Shown in pieces: positions 36,343 through 45,552 of a stretch of 64,000 nucleotides of DNA; positions within the stretch are counted from its first letter, which is position 1; each line of letters opens with the position of its first letter. Made by a program: the position numbers and the translations under genes. A model generated the notes under the pieces. That model had not been told where the DNA came from. It worked only from the letters and a program-made list of their open reading frames with translations, and did no database searches. Source of the stretch: Rhodospirillales bacterium (GTDB lineage Bacteria; Pseudomonadota; Alphaproteobacteria; Rhodospirillales; Rhodospirillaceae); contig JANQEW010000008.1 of NCBI GenBank assembly GCA_028278135.1, positions 124,001-188,000 of the forward strand, written 5' to 3'.

Positions 36343-36998
36343 ATATCTCTCGCGTTTATTACCTGATGCCTCAGACGACTATACAGACCATTGCTATAAC
36401 ACAGGCATCCAGTCCAAAACAATCTTAAGACGCCTGCCTGTTACTGGTAGGCGCCTTCCACACCCTGAGTGTCAGAGGTTCGCACGCCAAATGTTCTACC
36501 TAATAAACCTGCTAGTCAGGTTTATACTGAAAATTTATTTGAAAAATTTTTTATATATCAAACATGCCAAACGAGCACATCCAAACGAGCACATCCAGGC
36601 GTCTGTTGTCACTGCCTTTCCTGGCATATCCTTGTTGCGCCCATGGCGGAGGGGTGGCCATCAGACGGGGGGGGTGCGGCTAGACTCACAGCGGTGTCTC
36701 TGCGTTGCAGGAGAGAGTCGTCGCAGCAGATGAGAAGCGCTGACGTGGCATGAGAGAGGGGCACCAGTGCATTTTTTGTGTGAGGCGGAGACTGCTCACT
36801 CTCCTTGATGCCCGTGTCTTATGCTGCTCAAGCACCGCCAGATTCAGCCGTATGCAGCCTCCTTGAGGCTAGTCCATAATGGATAATGGATATGGATAAT
36901 GGAGCCGCGCTGCGGCTTGCAAAACAGCATTCTATGCCCCTAGAACAGGCCACTGGCTACCTGAGCTGTGCACAACAGTCGCACAGTCGCATGTCCTG
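36343..36998. other. 650-base gap upstream of tRNA-Leu, no gene recognised
   Basis: No protein family is visible. An imperfect hairpin CGCCTGCC / GGTAGGCG lies near 36430-36452, a 14-bp tandem duplication at 36568-36595, and a cluster of overlapping ATGGATA repeats near 36880-36902. Confidence 0.4.
36568..36595. repeat. 14-bp exact tandem duplication
   Basis: CAAACGAGCACATC occurs twice in a row in the gap upstream of tRNA-Leu. Confidence 0.9.
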
Positions 36999-37319
36999 GT
37001 GTCCAGGCAGGAGACTACAGCCGTGACGGGACAGCAGGACAGCACTGCAAAAGGCGAACTCCTCCAGCAGGGCCAGCAGGGAGGCCTCTCTCTGCAGGAA
37101 GAAGAGAGGAAGAAGACAGGATCTGTGCGCATGTTCCCAGAGAGTCCAGAGCGTTCCGACAAGCCTGGCACAATCCGTTCCAAAAAGTCACGCAAGGAGG
37201 CGCGTCGTTTTGCACGTCGTGCTGAAGCGCTGCGCGAGAACCTGCTGCGACGACGCCGCCAAAAGCACGCTGCGCGTGCTGTAGCCCAGAAGGAATGGCA
37301 GGAAGAGAACGCAAAATGA
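36999..37319 (+). CDS. small basic protein, hypothetical
   Basis: A frame of up to 106 aa (GTG start at 36999; ATG 37131 would give 62 aa). The last ~60 residues are strongly basic and helical (KKSRKEARRFARRAEALREN, then LLRRRRQKH), resembling small uncharacterised basic proteins of alphaproteobacteria; the first half is Gln/Glu rich without likeness to anything I know. No strong ribosome binding site is seen. It is convergent with mcd. It may be real only in its second half. Confidence 0.4.
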   Translation: MSRQETTAVTGQQDSTAKGELLQQGQQGGLSLQEEERKKTGSVRMFPESPERSDKPGTIRSKKSRKEARRFARRAEALRENLLRRRRQKHAARAVAQKEWQEENAK

Positions 37320-37398
37320 TCATAAGCCCTTCCGCGAGATGGGCTGCAGCAGAAACAATATGCGCGAGTATCGCGTGTGTGCACCTCGCGCTGATGTT

Positions 37399-39060
37399 CT
37401 ACCGCCCAAGCAGACCGCGCGCAACGACCTGCGCCTGAATCTCCGCTGCACCTTCAAAAATATTGAGAATACGTGCATCGCATAGCACACGGCTGATCTC
37501 GTATTCCTGCGCGTAACCGTTTCCACCATGGCACTGTAAAGAGTTATCAGCATTCGACCAGGCAACGCGAGCGGCAAGCAGCTTTGCCATTCCAGCCTCA
37601 ATGTCACACCGACGGTGGCTGTCCTTTTCGCGTGCTGCAAAGTAGGTCAGTTGGCGAGCGACCATGGTCTCAACAGCCATACGGGCTATTTTCCCGTATA
37701 CACGCGGAAACGCATAGATCGGTTTGCCAAACTGGACACGCTCCTGAGCATACTTCATGCCTTCTTCCATAGCATTCTGCGCCACCCCAACGGCACGGGC
37801 TGCAGTCTGTATGCGAGCGGCTTCAAATGTAGCCATGAGCTGTTTAAATCCTTCGCCTTCCTTGCCACCCAGCAAGTTTGTCCCCGGCACTCTGAAGCCG
37901 TCAAAGGACAGCTCATATTCCTTCATCCCACGATAACCGAGCACAGGAATTTCAGAACCACTCATGCCAGGGGCTGGAAAAGGGTCCGTGTCGCTGCCTC
38001 GCGGTTTAGAAGCCAGCAGCATAGAGAGGCCTTTGTAGGACTTATCTTTGGCATTCGTGCGTACGAGTAGAGTCATCAAATCTGTACGAGCCGCATGGGT
38101 GATCCACGTCTTATTGCCCGTCACGACATAATGTTCACCCTCCCAGACAGCACGGGTTGTCAGCGAGGCAAGATCTGAACCTGTATTGGGTTCTGTAAAC
38201 ACAGCTGTGGGCAAGATCGTCCCATCAGCGAGTCCAGGAAGGAAAGACTGCTTCTGTTCCTCAGTACCCCCAGAGCCAATGAGTTCTGCGGCAATTTCGG
38301 AGCGAGTGCCAAGAGAGCCAACCCCTATGTAACCGCGTGACAATTCTTCTGTGACAACGACCATAGCCATTTTAGACAGGCCAAGGCCGCCGTACGTCTC
38401 CGGAATGGTCAGGCCAAAGACTCCCAGCTTAGCTAGTTCATCGACAATTTCCATCGGAATCATATCATCGCGTAGGTGCCAATCATGGGCCAGTGGAGAT
38501 ATTTTATCCTCAACAAAATTGTAAAATTGATCACGAATTATTGTAAGAGTCTCATCTCCCAAACAGGGATTGCCAAAACTGCCACTATCAATTCTCTCTT
38601 TAAGAGAAGTATACACTTCTGATATCGCTCCGCGATCACGCAGAGTATTCGTATGGGGATCCTGGAGCGAAAGACGCTCACGAGTCTCAATGCCCAAATC
38701 GGCTGGCCTTACAAACTCGTTCTGACTCATAGGAATCCCGCCATAAATTTGGTGCAGATACTCGGCAAAAGAGGCCTGCAGCAGCAGCTGCTCAAGTTCC
38801 GTGAACTCGCCCGCCTCATCTAGCCGTTCCGCCCAGTGTAACATCTCTCGTAGCGCGTAGACATAGGTAGCAAGCCAGGCAAAGCCATGGGTAGCATATT
38901 GGTGTTGCTCCAACAGAACACCGTCAATCTTGCCATCTCTCGAGACGAGTGTGAGTAGGTGCCGCTTTGCCGACTCTAACACGCTGTGTATCTTAGCCAC
39001 TGCCTGTGCACAGTTATGCAGCAATTCCGGTACAATCAAATGTTTTGTATTGGCTTGCAT
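37399..39060 (-). CDS. mcd: (2S)-methylsuccinyl-CoA dehydrogenase
   Basis: Mcd oxidises methylsuccinyl-CoA to mesaconyl-CoA in the ethylmalonyl-CoA pathway. At 553 aa it has the N-terminal extension of ~150 residues that separates Mcd from ordinary acyl-CoA dehydrogenases. The flavoprotein core shows FGLTIPETYGGLGLSKMAM, FTEPNTGSDLASLTTRA, QFGKPIYAFP and the late LQCHGGNGYAQEYEISR. ATG 39060 follows GGGGA; GTG 39072 abuts the ccr stop. Together with ccr upstream and ecm facing away it forms the pathway core. A/T-rich patch near 38500-38640. Confidence 0.92.
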   Translation of the reverse strand: MQANTKHLIVPELLHNCAQAVAKIHSVLESAKRHLLTLVSRDGKIDGVLLEQHQYATHGFAWLATYVYALREMLHWAERLDEAGEFTELEQLLLQASFAEYLHQIYGGIPMSQNEFVRPADLGIETRERLSLQDPHTNTLRDRGAISEVYTSLKERIDSGSFGNPCLGDETLTIIRDQFYNFVEDKISPLAHDWHLRDDMIPMEIVDELAKLGVFGLTIPETYGGLGLSKMAMVVVTEELSRGYIGVGSLGTRSEIAAELIGSGGTEEQKQSFLPGLADGTILPTAVFTEPNTGSDLASLTTRAVWEGEHYVVTGNKTWITHAARTDLMTLLVRTNAKDKSYKGLSMLLASKPRGSDTDPFPAPGMSGSEIPVLGYRGMKEYELSFDGFRVPGTNLLGGKEGEGFKQLMATFEAARIQTAARAVGVAQNAMEEGMKYAQERVQFGKPIYAFPRVYGKIARMAVETMVARQLTYFAAREKDSHRRCDIEAGMAKLLAARVAWSNADNSLQCHGGNGYAQEYEISRVLCDARILNIFEGAAEIQAQVVARGLLGR

Positions 39061-39072
39061 GAATTTCCCCAC

Positions 39073-40350
39073 TCATTCGTGTTTCCAAAACCTAGTCCTG
39101 TCATTCTTGTCCCTACTCTGGACGAGCACCGCCATGTTATCTGGCTGGAATCCGCTGTGCAGCATGTGCGTATGAGCTGCAGGAGCTTCCTGCCAGTCGA
39201 ATACAGCCGCTAAGCATGGATTGATAGACCCAGCATGCACCAGTTTGTTAGCCGCAGCCGCATCCGTCCAACTAGGTAAATGACTACCCTGGAGACGAAT
39301 CTCTCTTCTCCAAGCAGGACGCGCATCAAAGCTGAAAGTGTATCCTGTTGTTCCGCTGCTGAAAACGACCATCCCACCGCGGCGGACTAGCTGGCATGAC
39401 AAGGGGAAGGTGATCCGCCCCGGGCACTCCAAGACGATGTCAAAACCGCACGCCTGTCCAAGCGCATCGTGGGCGGCTGCAGTGAATGCAGCGTTTTTTT
39501 CCTTCCATGCATTGGATATTTTGTAATTTTCTATATCCGTTAGTATCTCACAACATTCTAAATAGTTAATATAGTTAAGATTGATAATTGCAGATGCACC
39601 CAACCTTTTAGAGACCTTTTCCTGTTCGGAATCCCCGACGACAGCAACAGCTGTGGCTCCAAATACATGAATAAGTTGTATTGCCATAGCACCGATGCCT
39701 TGTGCTGCCCCCCACACCAACACCGCCTTGCCTGGCCCTACCACGTGTGGGGGGTGCCCGAATAGCATACGATAAGCCGTAGCGAGTCCTGAGAGATGGC
39801 AGGCAGACTCAGCCCATGTCAGATGCAAAGGGCGCTGTAAAAGTTGTTCAGCCCTTACACAGGCAAACTGTGCGAGAGCACCATGGGAAGTCTCATACCC
39901 CCACACCTGCGCAGGAATCGAGTCCACACTGCTGTCCAGGCCGTCCCTTTGTACGACAGGATAGACCACGACTTCCTCGCCTACTTGCCAGTCCGTAACA
40001 TCGCCTCCCACAGCCCACACGACACCAGCACAGTCCGAGCCTGGAATCTGATAGGAACTGGTACCCGCAATAGAAGGCGTAGTTGGAATGCCAAGACAAG
40101 ACCATATAGTGCTCATACTGACGCCGGCAGCCATGACCATGATCACGACTTCTCCAGAGCCTGGCACGGGCGTGGGCACAATCTCTTCTTTGAGGGAGAG
40201 CCGTGGCTCACCATGCCGATCCTGACGCACGGCAAAGGCATGCATATGGGTTGGTAAATGCCCTATGGGGGGGATTTCGCCAGCTGCATAAAGACTTTTC
40301 CCTTTTTTCATCTTGTGATTGAGCTGTGCCCTAGACGTGGCCTCTATCAT
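39073..40350 (-). CDS. ccr: crotonyl-CoA carboxylase/reductase
   Basis: Ccr reductively carboxylates crotonyl-CoA with NADPH and CO2 to ethylmalonyl-CoA, the key step of the pathway. The 425-aa medium-chain dehydrogenase/reductase has IPGSDCAGVVWAVG, WGYETSHGALAQFACV, the Rossmann segment VLVWGAAQGIGAMAIQL and VFSSGTTGYTFSFDARPAWR, typical of Ccr and not of generic quinone reductases. It is divergent from ecm over 234 bases and abuts mcd. The region ~39500-39600 is strikingly AT-rich yet keeps the frame. Confidence 0.93.
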   Translation of the reverse strand: MIEATSRAQLNHKMKKGKSLYAAGEIPPIGHLPTHMHAFAVRQDRHGEPRLSLKEEIVPTPVPGSGEVVIMVMAAGVSMSTIWSCLGIPTTPSIAGTSSYQIPGSDCAGVVWAVGGDVTDWQVGEEVVVYPVVQRDGLDSSVDSIPAQVWGYETSHGALAQFACVRAEQLLQRPLHLTWAESACHLSGLATAYRMLFGHPPHVVGPGKAVLVWGAAQGIGAMAIQLIHVFGATAVAVVGDSEQEKVSKRLGASAIINLNYINYLECCEILTDIENYKISNAWKEKNAAFTAAAHDALGQACGFDIVLECPGRITFPLSCQLVRRGGMVVFSSGTTGYTFSFDARPAWRREIRLQGSHLPSWTDAAAANKLVHAGSINPCLAAVFDWQEAPAAHTHMLHSGFQPDNMAVLVQSRDKNDRTRFWKHE

Positions 40351-40484
40351 GCCTGCTCCTCCTGTTCCGTGCTATAGCGGAATTCAGGATCATGCTGAAA
40401 ATTTTCTGATCGTTTCAGACAGAAGATTGCTTCTTTGTAGCTTTCATTGCACGGCACAAGATGATAGTTTGCTTTCTCGAAATG

Positions 40485-40518
40485 AAGGCTAGGAAAGGCT
40501 AGGATAAGAAGGCTAGGA
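40485..40518. repeat. three copies of a 10-bp unit between ccr and ecm
   Basis: AAGGCTAGGA occurs three times (two adjacent, the third after four bases) in the divergent promoter region of ccr and ecm. Confidence 0.82.
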
Positions 40519-40584
40519 TAAACGGATGACTCCCCCAAAATAAGAGGGGGGCACAACAATCTATCTCGCAGCAGGAGATTCCGG

Positions 40585-42585
40585 ATGACCGAGCAACCGC
40601 CCGCCAATGTCAGGCCTGTGCGTGAGAGGCCGTGGTTATTTCGTACTTATTCCGGGCATTCATCAGCAAGAGAATCTAACAAGTTATTTCGTAACAATCT
40701 TGGCAAGGGCCAGACTGGACTCTCAGTTGCATTCGACTTGCCAACACAGACAGGTTATGATTCCGACCATCCGTTAGCGCGTGGAGAAGTTGGCAAGGTT
40801 GGCGTGCCCATCTGTCATTTAGGCGACATGATGGCTCTTTTTGACCAAATTCCGCTTCAAAAAATGAACACCTCTATGACGATCAACGCGCCGGCCGCAT
40901 GGTTGCTTGCCCTTTACATTGCCGTTGCTGAGACGCAAGGCGCGTCGCGTTCCTCTTTGAACGGGACAACACAGAATGACCTTATCAAGGAATACCTTTC
41001 GCGCGGCACCTACATCTTCCCACCACAGCCGTCTTTGAAGCTGACAAGCGACATTATCGCCTTTACCTACAAGGACGTCCCAAAGTGGAATCCAACGAAC
41101 ATCTGTTCCTATCACCTTCAAGAAGCGGGCGCTACACCTGAGCAGGAGTTGGCCTTTGCACTCGCAACGGCCATTGCGGTGCTTGATACCGTCCGGCAGC
41201 ATGTACCTGAGCACGAATTCCCACAGGTAGTCGGGCGTATCAGCTTCTTTGTCAATGCTGGCATCCGTTTTCTCGCAGAGCTGTGTAAGATGCGCGCCTT
41301 TTGTGAGCTGTGGGATGAGATTTGCCTGGAGCGCTACGGCGTGCAGGACAGAAACTATCGCACGTTTCGCTATGGCGTGCAGGTGAACTCTCTTGGGCTT
41401 ACTGAGCAGCAGCCAGAGAACAACGTCTATCGCATTCTTCTGGAAATGCTAGCGGTCGTTCTCTCAAAGAAAGCACGGGCACGCGCCGTGCAGCTCCCAG
41501 CCTGGAACGAGGCCTTAGGCTTGCCAAGGCCTTGGGATCAACAATGGTCTCTACGGCTACAGCAAATCATTGCCTACGAAACTGATCTTCTGGAATACGG
41601 CGACATTTTCGACGGTTCCGCAGAGATTGCCCGCAAAGTTGATGAGCTGAAGCAACAAGCGCAAGCGGAAATGGCACGAATCGACTCCATGGGTGGTGCG
41701 GTTGCAGCTGTGGAGTCCAGTTATATGAAGCAGCAGCTTGTGGAGTCCAATACACGCCGGATGAGAAGAATCGAATCAGGGGAACAGGTCGTCGTTGGCG
41801 TCAACAGATTCATCGAGGCTGAAAAAAGCCCCCTCACTGCTGGTGACGGTGCCATACTCACAGTCGATCCTCGGGCCGAGCAGGAGCAGATCACACGTCT
41901 ACAGGCCTGGCGGGCAGGCCGTGAGGCGCGGGCTGTCTCTATCGCTTTGCAGACCCTCAAAGCGGCTGCTCAGGAAGGGCGCAACATCATGGAAGCTTCC
42001 ATCACCTGCGCTCACGCCGGTGTCACTGGTGGCGAATGGGCAGGGACATTGCGAGAAATCTATGGCGAGTATAGGGCACCGACAGGCGTGGGTCATGCAA
42101 TACAATTGAGTAGTAGTAGTAGTCAAAATTTTCATGAGGTAAGAGAGAAAGTAGAATCGGTATCAGCTAAGCTTGGTAGACGGATTAAGATTCTGGTTGG
42201 CAAGCCAGGACTCGACGGTCATTCCAATGGCGCCGAACAGATTGCCGTAAGGGCCCGCGATGCTGGCATGGAGGTCGTCTACGAGGGAATAAGGCTGACG
42301 CCGGCACAGATTGTCAATGCGGCTCTCGAAGAAGGTGTTCATGTGGTCGGAGTCTCTGTCCTCTCTGGCTCCCACGTCCCTCTGGTGACAGAGGTGATGG
42401 AGCGTATGCGAGACAATGGTCTTGGGCATATTCCTGTTGTCGCCGGCGGGATCATTCCGTCAGAGGATGAGAGCGTTCTGCGCGCCGCTGGGGTAGCTCG
42501 GGTTTATACACCAAAGGATTATGATCTATCAGTGGTTATTGGTGAAATTGTTGACTGTGTTTCTGAGATGCAGGAAGCTGCCTAG
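40585..42585 (+). CDS. ecm: ethylmalonyl-CoA mutase (adenosylcobalamin-dependent)
   Basis: Ecm rearranges ethylmalonyl-CoA to methylsuccinyl-CoA. The 666-aa single-chain mutase has a substrate barrel (TYSGHSSARESNKLFRNNL, FDLPTQTGYDSDHP, MNTSMTINAPAAWLLALY) and a C-terminal B12 domain with GLDGHSNGAEQIAVRARDAG, the DxHxxG cobalt-ligand motif, and VAGGIIP. The family assignment within mutases rests on length and on the ccr/mcd context. ATG 40585 follows AGGAGA. A run of five AGT codons (SSSSS, 42109-42123) lies just before the B12 domain. Confidence 0.93.
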   Translation: MTEQPPANVRPVRERPWLFRTYSGHSSARESNKLFRNNLGKGQTGLSVAFDLPTQTGYDSDHPLARGEVGKVGVPICHLGDMMALFDQIPLQKMNTSMTINAPAAWLLALYIAVAETQGASRSSLNGTTQNDLIKEYLSRGTYIFPPQPSLKLTSDIIAFTYKDVPKWNPTNICSYHLQEAGATPEQELAFALATAIAVLDTVRQHVPEHEFPQVVGRISFFVNAGIRFLAELCKMRAFCELWDEICLERYGVQDRNYRTFRYGVQVNSLGLTEQQPENNVYRILLEMLAVVLSKKARARAVQLPAWNEALGLPRPWDQQWSLRLQQIIAYETDLLEYGDIFDGSAEIARKVDELKQQAQAEMARIDSMGGAVAAVESSYMKQQLVESNTRRMRRIESGEQVVVGVNRFIEAEKSPLTAGDGAILTVDPRAEQEQITRLQAWRAGREARAVSIALQTLKAAAQEGRNIMEASITCAHAGVTGGEWAGTLREIYGEYRAPTGVGHAIQLSSSSSQNFHEVREKVESVSAKLGRRIKILVGKPGLDGHSNGAEQIAVRARDAGMEVVYEGIRLTPAQIVNAALEEGVHVVGVSVLSGSHVPLVTEVMERMRDNGLGHIPVVAGGIIPSEDESVLRAAGVARVYTPKDYDLSVVIGEIVDCVSEMQEAA

Positions 42586-42691
42586 GCCTTGCAACACCTC
42601 GCAGAGAGGAGGATCCCGACCGCTGGCGGGCTTTCATGTTGACGGTGCTGTGGTATTGCGTGAGTGTGACAGCTGTTAATCTAGACGTAAC

Positions 42692-44500
42692 GTGTCCAAG
42701 CATAGCACGTCAGAAAAGACTGAGCAGACCCTTGTCCGCGACTCTTCTACTGGGGGACTGCTCCAGCGCCTGCTAGCCGAGGCGGTCCGGCCTTATGCCG
42801 AAAGGCTGGGAGCAGCGGTTTTTCTAATGGGTGTTGTGGCTAGTACGACGGCCTTTACTACTTATCTGCTCAAACCGGTCGTTGATGAGATCTTTGTGGC
42901 TCGAGACGCCGCCATGCTATGGCCTGTGGGGGGGGCCGTCTTGCTCGCCTTCCTTGTCAAGGGCATGGCTGATTTTGGTCAGACAGCCCTGATGAGTTTC
43001 GTTGGCTTGCGTATCGTAGCCAACATGCAGCGACGTCTGTTTGATCACTTGACGCAGATGGACGTACCTTTCTTCACGGCGGCGACGACCGGCCGCTTAA
43101 TTGCCCACTTTACCAATGATGTGCAGCTCCTACGGGCTGTGGTATCGAGTACGCTAGTGAGTTTTGGCAAGGATCTGCTCACGCTGATAGGACTTATCGT
43201 GAACATGTTTGTCCAGGATTGGCTGCTAGCGGTGGTATCGTTCTTTATCTTTCCGGCAGCTGTGTTGCCAATTGTGCGGCTTGGACACCGCATGCGCAAA
43301 GTGGCGGTGAATACACAAGAGCATATTGGTACACTCACGACACTTCTTGAGCAAAACTTCCATGGTATACGTGTCATCAAGTCATATGGCATGGAGGAGT
43401 ACGAAAAAAGCCGTGTGATGACTGTCATAGAAACAGTTTTCCGTATGACCCTCAAAGCCCAGTTTACACGGGCCTTTTCTGGACCTCTAATGGAAACTTT
43501 AGGTGGTATTGCTGCGACTATCGTAATTATTTATGGTGGCTGGCGTGTGATTGCGAACGACATGACGGCTGGCGCGTTCTTTTCCTTTATCGCTTCGCTG
43601 CTGACGGCCTATCGTCCGCTGAAAGCCCTAGCAGGTATTAATGCCACGCTGCAGGAGGGCATGGCGAGTGCCCAGCGTCTGTTCGCGCTTTTTGATACAA
43701 GGCCGATCATCAGGGATTCTCCCAAAGCTTTACCACTAGAGATTGCTGGTGGTGCGGTTCGATTTGAGAACGTGACTTTCGCTTACGGGGCTGGCTCTTC
43801 AGCCACCCTGGAGAACTTGTCATTAGAGGTCCCTGCTGGTTGTACTGTCGCCCTGGTTGGGCCATCAGGGGCCGGCAAGACCACCATTCTGAACCTCATC
43901 CCCCGTTTTTGGGATGTGAAAGCTGGTCGAGTCACCGTCGATGGGGCAGACGTCCGCGAGGTGACCCTGTCTTCCTTACGAGCAGGAATCGCTGTGGTGA
44001 GCCAGGACGTAACCCTCTTTGACGACACCGTGCGTGCGAACATTGCTTATGGTCGACCAGACGCTAGTGAAGCAGAAATTGAGACTGTTGCTCGTCATGC
44101 GGCCGCGCATGCGTTTATCATCAGTCTCCCCGATGGCTATGATACCAGAGTCGGTGAGCGCGGTCTGAATCTCTCTGCTGGTCAATGCCAGCGCTTGGCT
44201 ATCGCGCGTGCCATGCTAAAAGATGCCCCTATTCTCTTATTGGATGAAGCAACCAGCTCTCTCGATACGGCGTCCGAGCGGCATATCCAGGACGCCCTCG
44301 CCACCCTGATGCACAGGCGGACCACGCTGGTTGTGGCTCACCGTCTGTCCACGGTAGTGAACGCAGATGTCATTTATGTAATAGACAAGGGGCGTGTAGT
44401 GGAATCCGGTTCCCACGCAGAACTGCTGACACGTGGTGCACTATATGCACATCTGTATGCGGTCCAGTTCATGGCTGAACAGAGAGAAATAATCTCTTAG
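42692..44500 (+). CDS. msbA: MsbA-like lipid A / multidrug ABC exporter
   Basis: A 602-aa half-transporter with six membrane helices in the first ~320 residues and a C-terminal ATPase. Walker A GPSGAGKTT, Q-loop VSQDVTLFDD, signature LSAGQ (usually LSGGQ), Walker B ILLLDEATSS and the H-loop VAHRLS are present. Its position before a DUF374 acyltransferase and the retained lpxC suggest lipid A flipping. The start is GTG 42692 with a weak ribosome binding site. waaA and lpxK, which often follow this pair, are absent. Confidence 0.88.
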   Translation: MSKHSTSEKTEQTLVRDSSTGGLLQRLLAEAVRPYAERLGAAVFLMGVVASTTAFTTYLLKPVVDEIFVARDAAMLWPVGGAVLLAFLVKGMADFGQTALMSFVGLRIVANMQRRLFDHLTQMDVPFFTAATTGRLIAHFTNDVQLLRAVVSSTLVSFGKDLLTLIGLIVNMFVQDWLLAVVSFFIFPAAVLPIVRLGHRMRKVAVNTQEHIGTLTTLLEQNFHGIRVIKSYGMEEYEKSRVMTVIETVFRMTLKAQFTRAFSGPLMETLGGIAATIVIIYGGWRVIANDMTAGAFFSFIASLLTAYRPLKALAGINATLQEGMASAQRLFALFDTRPIIRDSPKALPLEIAGGAVRFENVTFAYGAGSSATLENLSLEVPAGCTVALVGPSGAGKTTILNLIPRFWDVKAGRVTVDGADVREVTLSSLRAGIAVVSQDVTLFDDTVRANIAYGRPDASEAEIETVARHAAAHAFIISLPDGYDTRVGERGLNLSAGQCQRLAIARAMLKDAPILLLDEATSSLDTASERHIQDALATLMHRRTTLVVAHRLSTVVNADVIYVIDKGRVVESGSHAELLTRGALYAHLYAVQFMAEQREIIS

Positions 44501-44504
44501 TTGT

Positions 44505-45242
44505 GTGAAACGTATGCCACGCTTTTTAAGAAGATTCAGCCAGCATTTCATCTTTTCAGACTGGATTCACAGCGGGCTGTGCATACTAGCGGCTAGTTAC
44601 ATTCGTTTTGTCCGGGTCACAAGTCGCTGGGAGGTGATAGGCGAAGAGATTCCGCGCAGATTCTGGAACGCAAATCAGCCATTTGTGCTAGCGTTCTGGC
44701 ATGGCCGCCTCCTGATGATGCCATGCTGCTGGGAGCGATCCAGAACGATCAGGATGCTTATTTCCCAGCATAGAGATGGACAATTCATTGCCCACACAGT
44801 GGCGCATTTTGGCATTCACAGTATCACAGGCTCTTCCTCACAAGGAGGCAAGAGAGCCTTCAGAGCGATGCTCCAAGCCCTTAAAGCTGGAGAGTCAGTG
44901 GGTATCACCCCGGACGGCCCGCGCGGTCCCCGTATGCGCGTCGGTCCGGGTGGTGTCGTCACACTTTCCCGTCTCGCTGGTGTGCCTGTGGTTCCCGTGA
45001 GCTTCTCCGCTAAGCGTGCCTTTTGGCTAAAGAGTTGGGACCGCTTTCTTGTCGCCTGGCCGTTTGGGCGGGGCGTCTTTGTCTGGGGAGAGCCTATATC
45101 CGTACCAAAAATCGCTGATGCCGCTACTCTAGAAGAGCACCGCCAAGCGATAGAGCAGGCTCTCAATGTTGCAACAGCCGAGGCAGACCGTCGCATGGGG
45201 ACCAAAAGAGACATTGATTCCCCCCACATCCTGGTCTCCTAG
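44505..45242 (+). CDS. DUF374 lysophospholipid acyltransferase family protein
   Basis: The 245-aa product belongs to the DUF374 group linked to lipid A or phospholipid acylation in alphaproteobacteria. Motifs are VLAFWHGRLLMMP, ISQHRDGQFIA, SSSQGGKRAFRAML and GITPDGPRGPRMRV. An N-terminal hydrophobic stretch (SGLCILAASYIRFV) suggests membrane association. GTG 44505 lies 4 bases after the msbA stop, so the two are coupled. Its stop codon lies inside an 8-bp tandem duplication. Confidence 0.87.
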   Translation: MKRMPRFLRRFSQHFIFSDWIHSGLCILAASYIRFVRVTSRWEVIGEEIPRRFWNANQPFVLAFWHGRLLMMPCCWERSRTIRMLISQHRDGQFIAHTVAHFGIHSITGSSSQGGKRAFRAMLQALKAGESVGITPDGPRGPRMRVGPGGVVTLSRLAGVPVVPVSFSAKRAFWLKSWDRFLVAWPFGRGVFVWGEPISVPKIADAATLEEHRQAIEQALNVATAEADRRMGTKRDIDSPHILVS

Positions 45243-45250
45243 TCTCCTAG
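45235..45250. repeat. 8-bp tandem duplication over a stop codon
   Basis: TCTCCTAG occurs twice; the first copy contains the TAG stop of the DUF374 gene, so the gene now has a second TAG just beyond it in another frame. Confidence 0.78.
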
Positions 45251-45552
45251 CTAAACTGCACACGCATGGCATCCCGGGCGGGCCCCGAGGAGGCCCCGTT
45301 TTGCAGGATTCCGGCCCGGCCGGCTGGCCGGGGCGGGGGCCCAGGGCATTAGTCCCTCTGTGGGACACACCGCTGCCCACAAGGGCTCCTTTGACATCTT
45401 TCGCACGCATGAAAAAAATGTGATATGACTCATTCCGGTGCCGTTCTCTCTCACGACAGAGAGGGAGAGTCCTCGAGCAGGTCGGGCTGCTGGCCTGGGA
45501 TGGAGAGAGATAGGGCCTGGACACTTGCAGACACAAGCATGGAGGAGGATTG
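45243..45552. other. 310-base gap before phaB with GC-rich inverted repeats
   Basis: No gene is recognised. A hairpin GGGCC / GGCCC at about 45280-45296 followed by CGTTTT could be a terminator for the msbA operon. Directly after it lies a very GC-rich stretch of CCGG/GGCC palindromes (about 45310-45345). Confidence 0.4.

Noticed and set aside
36098-36733. 211-aa plus-strand frame across the tig start and tRNA-Leu
   Set aside because: It reads through the antisense of tRNA-Leu and of the tig 5' end and has no protein-like motif.
40351-40607. 86-aa minus-strand frame between ccr and ecm
   Set aside because: It runs over the ecm start in antisense and consists of repeat-derived sequence (the AAGGCTAGGA units).
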